A stretch of 64,000 nt of DNA from positions 32,761 through 96,760 of the forward strand of contig NZ_SMDS01000001.1 in NCBI RefSeq assembly GCF_013753875.1, written 5' to 3'. The position numbers were made by a program, and so were the translations under genes. The notes under the pieces were generated by a model, which did not search any database, was not told where the DNA came from, and was given only the letters and a program-made list of their open reading frames with translations. Source of the stretch: Candidatus Pantoea persica. Its GTDB lineage: Bacteria > Pseudomonadota > Gammaproteobacteria > Enterobacterales > Enterobacteriaceae. Below, in pieces: positions 54,512-63,619 of the stretch (position 1 is its first letter; every line of letters starts with the position of its first letter).

Positions 54512-55302
54512 AACCTGAACTGAAACGCGCCTACGAATCGGGCAAGCTTATCCTGTTCGCCGGCGCGGGCATTTCGCGCAATCTGGGGCTGCCGGAGTGG
54601 CATGAGCTGATTGCGCATCTGGCGCACGAGCTTGGCTACGATCCTAAAATATTCAATACCTACGGCACGCACCTGTCGCTGGCGGAATACTATAAGCAGA
54701 AAAAAGGGTCGCTCGGCCCGCTGCGCAGCTGGATGGATCGCGAGTGGCATCGCCCCGACATCGATGTCCGATCGTCAGAAATCCACACCATGATCACCCA
54801 GGGCAATTTCTCACGCATCTACACCACCAACTACGACCGCTGGCTGGAAGCGGCGCACGAGGCGCACGGCGTGCCCTACAGCAAAGTCGCCAACGCGGCG
54901 GATCTGGTTGCGCTCACCGAGGACAAGCGGCATATCATCAAGCTGCACGGCGATTTTGACGACGACACCTCTATCGTACTGGACGAGAGCAGCTATTTCG
55001 AGCGCCTCTATTTTGACTCGCCGCTCGATATCAAGCTGACCCACGACATGATGGGCAACTCGGTGCTGTTTGTCGGCTACAGCATCAGCGATTTTAATAT
55101 TCGCCTGCTGTTTTACCGCCTGACGAAGATGTGGGGCAGAACCGGCCTGGCGACGGCGCGGCCGAAATCCTATCTCTTTACCAACCGCAACAATCCGGTC
55201 GCGCGCGAGGTGCTGGGACAGTGGGGTATAGAGATGATTATCTCGGAAGAGGACGATCCGCGCAAGGCGCTGGCCGACTTCCTGAAGGAGCTGATTTTCT
55301 GA
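54508..55302 (+). CDS. SIR2-family protein, probable NAD+-cleaving effector
   Basis: Intact, 264 residues. It has the NAD-binding motif FAGAGISRNLGLPEW, the TTNYDRWLE segment with the conserved asparagine, the catalytic histidine in IKLHGDFDDD, and LFVGYSISDFNIRLL, which defines the SIR2_2 subgroup used by many antiphage systems. Such proteins degrade NAD+ when their sensor partner is triggered. Overlaps the HAM1 gene by four bases, so the two are translated together. No membrane segment. Downstream lies the LexA-box and broken yebG. Confidence 0.88.
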   Translation: MKPELKRAYESGKLILFAGAGISRNLGLPEWHELIAHLAHELGYDPKIFNTYGTHLSLAEYYKQKKGSLGPLRSWMDREWHRPDIDVRSSEIHTMITQGNFSRIYTTNYDRWLEAAHEAHGVPYSKVANAADLVALTEDKRHIIKLHGDFDDDTSIVLDESSYFERLYFDSPLDIKLTHDMMGNSVLFVGYSISDFNIRLLFYRLTKMWGRTGLATARPKSYLFTNRNNPVAREVLGQWGIEMIISEEDDPRKALADFLKELIF

Positions 55303-55374
55303 GGAAAAACGATACGTTAGCGACTGAGACAGCCAGACGAAAAAAGGGAGCAATCCCCTGCTTTGCGCGATATT

Positions 55375-55390
55375 CTGTATAAAATAACAG
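55375..55390 (+). promoter_or_regulatory. LexA (SOS) box upstream of yebG
   Basis: CTGT-ATAAAATA-ACAG, a perfect CTGT-N8-ACAG match, 18 bases before the yebG start codon. This fits the known LexA control of yebG. Confidence 0.88.
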
Positions 55391-55407
55391 TACCGGAAAG
55401 GCAAAAA

Positions 55408-55755
55408 ATGGTTGTCGAAATTAAATACGTAGTCGTAAAGAAGGGTGGATAGAAAATGACGTTTGCCAGCAAAAAAGAGGCGGATGCCTACGACAAGATG
55501 CTCGATCTCGCGGAGGCCTTTACCGACTTATTAGCACAGTAGCAACCCGATATGGATGAGTCCCAGACGGAAACCCTGGGTCTGCTGATTGCCGAGCAGA
55601 AAGATGCCATCCAGCATATTCTGCGCACCAGCAGGCTGCCGGACGCCGCCTCCGCAGAGGCTGAGAAAAAGGCGCCTGCGGCCGAAGCCGATGGCGAAAG
55701 CGCCGACGCTGACGTGGCGCAGACCAAAAAAGTGTGCGCCGTTAAAGCTGCCTGA
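55408..55755 (+). pseudogene. yebG: SOS-induced protein YebG, two amber stops
   Basis: One continuous frame with VVEIKYVVVKKGG, then TAG at 55450, KMTFASKKEADAYDKMLDLA, TAG at 55541, and TETLGLLIAEQKDAIQHIL. The match to YebG is clear. The first TAG replaces a residue that is glutamate in YebG. No frameshift. A long acidic alanine-rich tail follows. Confidence 0.88.
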
Positions 55756-55772
55756 TGCCTCTCACCACAAAC

Positions 55773-55807
55773 GCGCCGCAGTGCTTTTGCCTGCAGCGCT
55801 TTTTTTA
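55773..55807 (+). terminator. Terminator after yebG
   Basis: GCGCCGCAG pairs with CTGCAGCGC (one bulge) and is followed by a run of seven T residues. Confidence 0.7.
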
Positions 55808-55868
55808 TTGGGCAGCACTTCAGCGCGTAGCGTCACAGCTTGCAAACGGAGCCCGACGTCGCGTTTGC

Positions 55869-55973
55869 CTAGTGAGAAAAAACAGAAAAGGTGCCGAAGT
55901 AATAGCTCGCCATCCATGCCACGTAGAACAGCCAGATTACTAATCCCCCTGCCAAACCGAGTTTACCTGTCAT
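55869..55973 (-). CDS. Small membrane protein, 34 aa
   Basis: Frame MTGKLGLAGGLVIWLFYVAW followed by MASYYFGTFSVFSH, a single hydrophobic helix, starting after GGAGACAGGCTT. Ends in TAG at 55869. I do not recognise it, but composition and ribosome site make a true short membrane protein plausible. Confidence 0.45.
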   Translation of the reverse strand: MTGKLGLAGGLVIWLFYVAWMASYYFGTFSVFSH

Positions 55974-56316
55974 AAGCCTGTCTCCAGTAAGTGTGCGGTT
56001 GTGCTAACCGTTGACACAACTTGACAGAAGGCGCTCGTGCTCGATTTGTTCTGGATCAAGAAAGCGATATTCAGCTGTCAGAGGTAACAATAAGGCAGAT
56101 CAAACAGTCACCTTTGCGGATGTTGTTGCGGCATGGCGCGCTGCGCAGGCTTAGCCCCAGCTGCCAGGCGAGATCTAAACGGGACAGGCGGCTTTCCGCC
56201 GCCTGCCGCTGAACATTTTGGACGGTAAAAGCGAGAGGGCGCGAACCTCTGAGTGAAATTTAAATTACTAGTAAAAATTTATAGTCCGCTATAGCGACAC
56301 GCAGCCCGGCGTCACT
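55974..56316. other. Gap with no assignable gene
   Basis: About 340 bases between the small membrane protein and the cupin pseudogene. No feature recognised. Confidence 0.4.
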
Positions 56317-56655
56317 TCAGAGCAGGTCGGTACGATCGCCGCACGTGGTCGGCTGCGAGATCACCAGGAACTCTACCTCGCCGTCACTCTCATTGCGCGC
56401 CTAATGTTTCGCCTGAGGCGGAAATCTCACGCTCTGCTGCGCCGCCAGAACATGATGCTCGCCCTCCAGCTCCATACAGAGGGTGCAGCTCAGGAAAAAA
56501 AAGAATTGCCTGGCTTGGGCGTGATAATGACGTCTCTCCTAAGTGTGGAGCGGCATACGCTCATGAATGACGCTGAGATCCTGTCGCTTGAGCAACGTCC
56601 AGCGATCGCACTGTTCGCCCCAGACACGATGTTCCGAATTCTCTTTAGAAATCAT
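56317..56655 (-). pseudogene. Cupin-domain protein, two amber stops
   Basis: Reads as a single frame from ATG 56655: SKENSEHRVWGEQCDRWTLL, then PLHT-TAG-ERRHYHAQARQF (56539), LEGEHHVLAAQQSVRFPP, and KH-TAG-ARNESDGEVEFLVI (56401), to the stop at 56317. Both stops stand where CAG glutamine fits, and no frameshift is seen. Metal-binding histidines of the first cupin motif (HYH) are present. Confidence 0.8.
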
Positions 56656-57163
56656 CTTTCACACCCTTGCTAGTAAACAGAGTCGATAACATAACGATTT
56701 TTTTCTAACCAAACACATCTGGCTTGGCCATTTTCAGCGGTAGAAATTTGCCTTAAACGTTTTCGTGAAAATATTTCAGGATGCAGTCGGGGGATGTTAT
56801 TTCTGCCTCTTTTTTGTCCATTGCGTAATTAAGTCAAACCGCAGCGGGAAACATAAAAAGATCGGCACACAGCGGCCAGTCTGCGCAGCGAAGCGGGTGC
56901 GCGACGGCAAGCGTGCGTGAATATTGCCAAGTCGATATCCAGCAGTATGTATAAAAGGTGGCAGCGCTGCGGCTAAAAAAGAGCCGATCGTGTATCGGGC
57001 ACAGTGAGACATTATAGTCGCACCGGCGCGCAGCATTAATTAATTTTCCTTAACTCACTATGCCTGTTTTTTCACGATAAATTGACGCTTGCCTGCGACC
57101 ATCGCGCCCTTTAGTCTCTGCCCACCATTTAAGGATCGCTTTATTTTTAAAACAGGGTAATAA
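56656..57163. other. Gap with no assignable gene
   Basis: About 500 bases, moderately AT-rich. Likely holds the omptin promoter; nothing else recognised. Confidence 0.4.
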
Positions 57164-58049
57164 ATGAAAAAGAGCACTCTTGCGGTAATCGATGACCGCC
57201 GCCTTTTCCGCTGACAGCGTCAGAGTCGCCACCTTAGTTGGCATGCTGGGCGGCAAATCGAAGGAGCTGGTCTATGATGTCAGCAGTGCACGCAAGGTCA
57301 GCCAGCTGGACTGGAAAATCAAAAACGTCGCTATCCTGAAAGAGGATATCTCGTGGGATGCTTTCTCTTTTCTGACGCTTAACGCGCGCGGCTGGACCTC
57401 GCTGGCGTCCAGCTCCGGCCATATGGATGATTACGACTGGCAAAACGCCCGTCAGTCAAGCTGGACCGATCACTCGTCGCATCCCGATACCGACATCAAC
57501 TATGCCAACGAATACGATCTGAACCTGAAAGGCTGGCTGCTGCAGAACGATCGTTATAAAATCGGCGCGGTAGCAGGTTATCAGGAGACGCGCTTCAGCT
57601 GGACCGCCTACGGCGGCGCGTTTAACTATGACAACAGCAACATTGTCGGCAACTTCGCCGACGGCCAAAGCGGCATCGGCTACAGCCAGCGCTTCTCTAT
57701 GCCCTATATTGGACTGGTGGGGCAGTATCGCATTAACGACTTTGAATTCAACGCGCTGTTTAAATTCAGCGCCTGGGTGCGCGCCCACGATAACGACGAG
57801 CACTATATGCGTGACCTGACCTTCCGCGAAAAAACTGCGAATTCGCGCTACTACGGCGCGGCGCTGGATGCGGGTTACTACCTGACCGAGCACGCCAAAA
57901 TCTTCGCCGAATTTGCTTGGAGCAAATATGAGGAAGGCAAAGGGGCGGCACCTAGGTGATTTACACCCTGACCGGCGAGTCCGCCTCTTACGGCGGCGAC
58001 GCGGCGGGCATCGCCAATAAAATCCTGGGCCTGCAGTATCGCTTCTGAT
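57164..58049 (+). pseudogene. Omptin-family outer membrane protease, broken
   Basis: KKSTLAVI opens a signal peptide that shifts frame near 57190. The barrel then reads [20 protein letters not shown], with the first aspartate pair, [13 protein letters not shown], and [11 protein letters not shown] with the catalytic Asp-His. Near 57940 an extra G shifts the frame; in the true frame TAG stands at 57955 ([16 protein letters not shown], from CCAGG to CTAGG), and about ten residues are missing before GLQYRF at 58049. Omptins cleave peptides at the cell surface. Confidence 0.88.
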
Positions 58050-58061
58050 GAAATAAAAAAC

Positions 58062-58082
58062 CGCCATCGGCGGGGTTTTTTA
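58062..58082 (+). terminator. Omptin gene terminator
   Basis: CCGCC-ATC-GGCGG stem followed by GGTTTTTT just after the omptin end. Confidence 0.8.
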
Positions 58083-58102
58083 TGCAGTCAGCGAGAGGGT
58101 GT

Positions 58103-59380
58103 TACTGCATCGCCTGCTGCTTGCTGCGCGAACGCAGCTTCTTCACCAGGCGATGCGCTTCGGCCTCGCTGGCCACCGCGGGCGAGGAGCCGTGCAGCGG
58201 TTTGCGCGCCGACTCATGCAGCGTCAGCACAGTCAGCAGACCCACCACTCCGGCGCCCATCAGATAGTAGGCGGGCATCATGTTGTGCGTGGTATCCACC
58301 AGTCAAGCGGTGATCAGCGGCGTGGTACCCCCGAACAGCGAGACGGAAAGGTTAAAGCCGATCTCCAGCGCGCTGTAGCGGATATCGGTGACAAACAGCG
58401 CCGGCAGCGTGGCGGGCATGTGCCGCTAAAGCAGGTGTGCATGCAGTACGCCCAGCACGATCAGCCCGGCGAACACCAGCCACATATTGCCCGACGTCAC
58501 CAGCATCATGCAGGGGATCGCTAGCAGGATCAGGCCGACGGCGCCGGCACCAATCACCGGGCGACGGCCTAGTCGATCCGCCCAGTGTCCCCAGAACAGC
58601 GTCAGCGGCATCATCACAAACATCACCACCATAATCAGCAGCAGGCTGCTTGACTCGCCCATGCCGAGGATGCCGGTCAGGTAACTCGGCATATAGGAGG
58701 TCAGTATATAGTTGGAGACGTTGAACAGCAGCACCAGCCCGATGCACTTCAGCATCGGCTTGTGGTAGGTCTTCAGCATCTGCATCTGCATCTGCGTCAG
58801 ACGCGGCTTGCTTGTTCTCCAGCGCCTCCTGCTTTTCCATATGCTGCTGGAACGCCGGCGTCTCTTCCAACTTTAGGCGCACGTAGAGGCCGAACATGCC
58901 AAGCAGTGCGACGATAAAGAGTGGGACGCGCCAGCCCCAGTCGAGCATGGTTTGCTCCGGCAGCACCGAGGTCAGCACCGTGACGAAGCCCGCGCCGAGC
59001 AGGTAGCCTCCCAGCGTACCAAATTCGAGGAAGCTGCCCATAAAGCCGCGCCGTTTGTCGGTGGAGTACTCCGCGATAAAGGTGGCGGCGCCGCCATACT
59101 CACCGCCGGTGGAGAAGCCCTGCACCAGGCGCGCCACCAGCAGCAGAATCGGCGCCATGATGCCGATGCTGGCGTAGGAGGGGATCAAGCCGATGCAGAA
59201 GGTGCCGATGGACATCATGATCATGGTCATCGCCAGCACTTTCTGCCGTCCGATGCGATCGCCCAGCGGGTCGAATACCAGGCCGCCGATGGGGCGCACC
59301 AGGAAGGCGGCGGCAAAGGTGCCGAACGCGGCGAGCCGCTGCGCGGTGTTGCTGGCGTTGGCGAAAAAGACCTTGCTTCT
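58103..59380 (-). pseudogene. MHS-family sugar/organic acid symporter, broken
   Basis: A long minus-strand MFS protein of the metabolite/H+ symporter (MHS) family: AAAFLVRPIGGLVFDPLGDRIGRQKVLAM and FSTGGEYGGAATFIAEY are the family signatures. The first 45 residues or so are missing. The frame changes near 58800; a (GCATCT)x3 repeat lies at 58776-58793. In the true frame TAG stands at 58426 and TGA at 58303 (ITA-stop-LVDTTHNM, tryptophan). It ends at 58103 with RSRSKQQAMQ. Confidence 0.85.
58776..58793. repeat. Six-base repeat (GCATCT)x3
   Basis: Three copies in the MHS transporter gene, encoding Met-Gln or Ala-Asp repeats depending on frame. Multiples of three do not change the frame. Confidence 0.75.
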
Positions 59381-59455
59381 TTTACAAATCAGTCGAGTGC
59401 CTGCAACAAAACTGGTTATGCCTGCAGTATGACAGGCAACCTATAGCATAGGATA

Positions 59456-60411
59456 ATGAACGTAAACTGCATGGTATATCGTCCGGGGCAGGCTGGGCAG
59501 GAACTGGACGTCGATAAAATCAGCGACGCGCTGAACGAGCCGGATGCGTTTATCTGGCTCGGGTTTTATCAGCCGGAAGCGGACTTTATGTATCGCATTC
59601 AGCAGGAGTTTGGGCTGCACGAGCTGGCGGTAGAAGATGCGCTGTGCGCCCACCAGTGTCCCAAAATCAAACAGTACGGCGACTCGCTGTTTATCGTGGT
59701 CAAAACCGTCAGCTCAGAGAACGAGCTCCTGCACTTTGGCGAAACCCACTTTTTCGTCGGCAAAAACTTTCTTATCATTCTGCGCCACGGCGCATCTGAC
59801 AGCTACGCCCCAGTGCGCGAACGCGTTACGCAGAACAGAGCGATGCTTGAGCATGGGCCAGGCTATCCGCTCTACTGCATTCTCGACTTTGTGGTGGATC
59901 GCTACGGCGAATACACCGCCTCGCTCGGCGACACTATCGGCAAAATGGAGGCGGCGCTGTTCCGCTCAGAGTTCGATAACTAGGCGGTGAAAAAGGTCTA
60001 TCGCCTGTGGCGCGAGCTGCTGAACCTGCGCAACGCGGCGCAGCCGCTGGAGGAGATTTGCCAGCAGCTGGTGCGTCTGCATGAGGAGATCGTGCCGAAA
60101 GAACGGCGCGCCTACCTGCGCGACGTGCAGGATCATGCGTGCCACGTGGTCACCGACGCGGAGGATATACGCGAGATGCTGACCAACGCCATGCACGTCA
60201 ATCTGGCGATGGTGGCAGTGAGGTGACGAAAAAGCTGGTAGGCTGGGGCGCCATTTTGGTGGTGCCGACCATTATCTTCAGCATGTACGGCATGAACTTT
60301 AAGGAGATGCCGGAGCTGAATTCGCCGCTGGGCTATCCGCTCGCGCCGGGCGGCACCGTGGTCGCCTTGTTTTCTGCTGTGGCGGCGGCTGCGCAAGTCG
60401 GGCAGGCTGTA
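59456..60411 (+). pseudogene. CorA-family magnesium/zinc transporter, broken
   Basis: Intact over 175 residues (GFYQPEADFMYRIQQEFGLH, then HFGETHFFVGKNFLIIL), TAG at 59981 (EFDN-stop-AVKKVYRLW), then in the same frame to HVNLAMVAV. A shift near 60220 leads to TKKLVGWGAILVVPTIIFSM and the signature YGMNF. The true end falls at 60411 in another frame. Inner membrane divalent cation channel. Confidence 0.88.
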
Positions 60412-60425
60412 GCGCCAACGCCGCG

Positions 60426-60440
60426 GCGTTGCGTTGCGTT
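60426..60440. repeat. Five-base repeat (GCGTT)x3
   Basis: Three copies just past the CorA stop. Confidence 0.7.
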
Positions 60441-60445
60441 GCGCT

Positions 60446-61395
60446 TTACTCCTCGATAGCGGTGAGCAGCGGATTCTAAATGATGTGCTGCGCCTAGAGC
60501 GGGTTCTGTTCCCGCTGGGCCGCCTGTAGCGCAGGCATATTTAGCTTATCCAGCGCGCGATAGATATGCTTGAGGAAGCGAATCGAGAGGTTGGCAGCTT
60601 CGACGTGATCCTCGCGGAACAGGAACTGATCGAGCTGCCACACGCCGTCCCAGTTGTTGCACTTCAGCACGTAGAAAAACTCGAAGATTTCGGTCATACG
60701 CACGGTGCTTACCACCAGGTCGTCGTCCCAGCCGCGCAGGTTATCTTTTACGTCCATGCTGAACAGGCGGCCGCGATCGATAATCAGCTGGGCGGAGCCG
60801 GCCGGCGACTTACCGGCAAACAGCGCGTGGCCGAAGTCGAGCAGAATGCCGACATTATCCAGCCCAATCTTTTCAATGCCCAGCAGCGACTTTGCTGCCG
60901 AATCCCAAGTCATTTTCACGCGCGGCTCGCGCGGTTTGTATTCAATGGCGAATTTTACATCCGGGTTGGCCGCCGCCAGCTTCCAGAGCTGCTTGTGATC
61001 GATCTGGAAGGGGTATCCTGACCCGGCTAGATTTTAATGTAGCTGGCGCCCAGCTCGCGCACCACGTTCGTTCATCAGCGCCAGCGCCTCGCCGTACACC
61101 GCGGCCTCGGGATGGGTAAAGGCGCCGCGCGAAAATTTACGCAGGTAAATTTCAGGGGTGACGCCGATAGCCTGCAGACCAGTATCCTGCAGCGCCTGCC
61201 TGACGTCGGCGACGGAAACGCCGGGCGTAAAGGGATAGGGGGCGTCGACATAGCCGAGATCCTCCACTTGCCCGCTAAAGCGATCTGCTCAAGGGTTCTG
61301 AGCGCCGGGCCGTAGCCGTCCACCGCATAACGGTCGATGTAGTTAGCGAAATGCCACAGTCCAGCGCCAAATTTCGGGTAATTAACACTACTCAT
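60446..61395 (-). pseudogene. Xylose isomerase-like TIM-barrel sugar epimerase, broken
   Basis: Starts [20 protein letters not shown] at 61395. Frame changes near 61265 and 61060. The C-terminal two thirds read in one frame: [36 protein letters not shown] (metal ligands). TAGs: 61027 (KI-stop-PGQD, fits tryptophan), 60494 and 60476 (both fit glutamine). The GQDGYDYPFQ segment is shortened to GQDTPFQ. Confidence 0.85.
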
Positions 61396-61613
61396 TGCTG
61401 ATACTCTTCATTGAGGATGCAGGCAGAGATCGCCGCGGCAACCCATGCGCATGAATATATTCTGTATGGGTTATTTATTCCATTGTGCGAGCGGAAGGGG
61501 TGGCGTTGCCAGCGGGCAGCGCAACATCTGTAGCACAGGTCACATTAAATCGCGGAGGGGGAAAGGCAGCAGGCCGACGCGGCGCGGCTGGCCGCGACGG
61601 CGTTGATGTTCAC

Positions 61614-62309
61614 TTAGCTGAATCCCGCCCCGATCAGCCGCTTGTCGAAGCGCGAGCCGGGCATCATCGCCTCCAGCCCGGCGATAAGCTCGTCGCTCGC
61701 CGCGTGCAGCGCGTCGAGCGGCATTTCCGACAGGCTTTCGAGAATAAACCACATCTGCTTCGCGCTGGCGTCCAGTCGGGTGCGAACGCCCTGGCGCCAG
61801 TTCCAGCGGCGACAGGTGACGCCCGCATCGTCGCGCCAGATCACCTCGCCTGGCTCTGGCGACTCCTCAAACGGCTCACCCTCTTTCAGGATATCGAAGC
61901 GCTCCTCGCCGCTGGCGCGCACCAGCCGCGGCTGGCCCACGTAGGCGGCGGCATTCTCGCCGCCAATCGGCAGCGCATATTTAATGCTGATGGCGTTATA
62001 GAGATCGACCGCCGGATCGATGGCGGGCAGGGCGCCGTCGCGCGCAACCCGCTTGCGCAGGGCTTCAAGCGAGCTGGGCGTGCGCGCAGGTTTGGCACCG
62101 AACGCCTTAAAGGCGTCGCGCCAGGCGGCGATATGCGCTTCTGCCCAGGGCACGTCGTGGTCGACAACGGCGCGGCAGGCGTCCTGCAGCGCCGCCTGTG
62201 CCAGCTGCGCATGCTGAACGCCCGCTGCCTCTACCTGAATACTCATGGCGCGAAAGCCGGGCGCCAGCGCGATAACGCTCAGCTCCACCTCGGGAGATAA
62301 AGAAAACAT
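61614..62309 (-). CDS. B3/4-domain protein
   Basis: Intact frame of about 231 residues resembling the B3/B4 editing domain of phenylalanyl-tRNA synthetase found as a free-standing protein. It includes AALQDACRAVVDHDVPWAEA, PAIDPAVDLYNAISIKYALP and GGENAAAYVGQPRLVRA. Start at 62309 is the one that begins SLSPEVELSVIALAPG; the frame stays open upstream but that part resembles nothing. Probably edits or binds an amino-acyl compound; precise role unknown. Confidence 0.75.
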   Translation of the reverse strand: MFSLSPEVELSVIALAPGFRAMSIQVEAAGVQHAQLAQAALQDACRAVVDHDVPWAEAHIAAWRDAFKAFGAKPARTPSSLEALRKRVARDGALPAIDPAVDLYNAISIKYALPIGGENAAAYVGQPRLVRASGEERFDILKEGEPFEESPEPGEVIWRDDAGVTCRRWNWRQGVRTRLDASAKQMWFILESLSEMPLDALHAASDELIAGLEAMMPGSRFDKRLIGAGFS

Positions 62310-62510
62310 GGCAATACCCTCTCGATAAACAGTGGGTGAAGTGTAGCGATGAAAGGCAGCAGCCGCCTCTTCGGGCGCGCTGGCTGGTTGTAAAGCGGCC
62401 AGATAAACCTCCAAGAATAGACTGAATTCGGCGTTAAAAACGCGAGACGGGTCGTACAGACGCGCTATTTGTCTATACTGAAAGTGAACTTGATAATGAA
62501 TGAGGGAATC

Positions 62511-62811
62511 ATGAAAAAGACAATTATTGCACTTTCTGCTCTGATGCTGGCTGCACCGCGGTTCTCGCCGCGACCACACGTTCAACTGATGAAACCGTGG
62601 CTGAAGCCCATAAAGGCGCAGACACCGCGAAACTGTATGAGGCGCAGAACAAGGGCGCAGAGCAGAAGCTGAAGGCAAAAGCGACGCCACCACCAGCAAA
62701 ATCAGCAAAGGTTCGCAGAAAGCTTGGCACAGCACCAAGCAGGGTACTGAAAAAGCCTGGGATAATACCAAACAGGGCGCTAAAGATCTGAAAAACAAAG
62801 CGACCAACTAA
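62511..62811 (+). pseudogene. Small secreted lysine-rich protein, broken
   Basis: KKTIIALSALMLA opens a signal peptide, with a frame shift near 62550. The mature part reads AEAHKGADTAKLYEAQNKG and, in another frame, KGSQKAWHSTKQGTEKAW then DNTKQGAKDLKNKATN, with a repeated KAWxxTKQG pattern. Periplasmic protein of unknown role, known to me only as hypothetical. Confidence 0.6.
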
Positions 62812-62835
62812 AGCTATATAGCTGAAGTAAGAAAG

Positions 62836-62858
62836 GCCGACGCAAGTCGGCTTTTTTG
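62836..62858 (+). terminator. Terminator hairpin
   Basis: GCCGAC-GCAA-GTCGGC stem followed by six T residues. Confidence 0.88.
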
Positions 62859-62885
62859 TTTCCTTAGGGTGCTTTTTTCTACAGC

Positions 62886-63030
62886 GTTTCGTTTCCCTTT
62901 ACCGCGCTTTCGCGCATCGCGTCCCATTTACCCCTTCACCGCGCATTTGCCCACAGCGGCTCGCTTTCTCCTTTCATCGCGCTGTCGCCCATCGCGTCGT
63001 TTTATCGCTTCACCGCGCTTTTGTCCCTGC
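62886..63030. repeat. Imperfect repeats rich in CATCGCG and CACCGCGC
   Basis: Variants of CACCGCGCTTT and GCCCATCGCGTC recur about every 40-45 bases. Non-coding as far as I can tell; could be local duplications or structured RNA. Low certainty. Confidence 0.4.
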
Positions 63031-63211
63031 GTTCATGGCGCAGACTCAACCCTGGCGTCTCAGGCGCGGCGGCGGCCTACGCGGGGCGAAAACGCCGCAC
63101 GTTAGTGCAAGTCATTGGCTTTAAGGCGCGTGCGCTTACAATCAGCCTTTAACGAAATATATTTGCCTTAATAACTTCCCGTTTTGTTTAAGAATGACAC
63201 AAGGAGAAAAC

Positions 63212-63600
63212 ATGGCCAGGGAGATGATCAGGCAGGGCGGCCGCAGCGCGCGCATTCAGGAAGCAGTGCATAAAGCGGTCAACGCGCTGCTGAAAAGTCG
63301 CGATCGCAGCGAGATAACGATGCCGATGGTGGTGGATGCGGCGGGCGTCACGCCCTCAGCCCTTTATCGCCGTTGAGGCTATCTGTCGCAGCTGCTGCGG
63401 ATGTCACCGTATCACATATGCGTTCCGTCGGCGAACCCGACGATACCGGCACTATGTAGGGCGAGGCCTATTCTGCAATACGCGGAGGAGGTCTCCTCTA
63501 AGGTCGGACGGCAGATGCTGGCAGATATCATCGGCAGCGGCAGCGCAACGGTTAAGTGCTGCGGCTATACCCGTCTGCATCTGGACATTCTCAAATATTT
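63212..63600 (+). pseudogene. TetR-family regulator, broken
   Basis: Begins REMIRQGGRSARIQEAVHKA after AAGGAGAAAA; the helix-turn-helix (ITMPMVVDAAGVTPSALYRR) is followed by TGA at 63374-63376 where tryptophan is expected, then GYLSQLLR and a frame change near 63400. A further part (YAEEVSSKVGRQMLADIIGS) is readable to about 63600, and the rest is missing. Confidence 0.8.
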
Positions 63601-63619
63601 ATTTGCCGGATAAAGCATT

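Noticed and set aside
62310..62807. N-terminal extension of the B3/4 protein up to 62807
   Set aside because: The extension lies opposite a different gene and contains low-complexity leucine/serine sequence; the start at 62309 gives the usual length.
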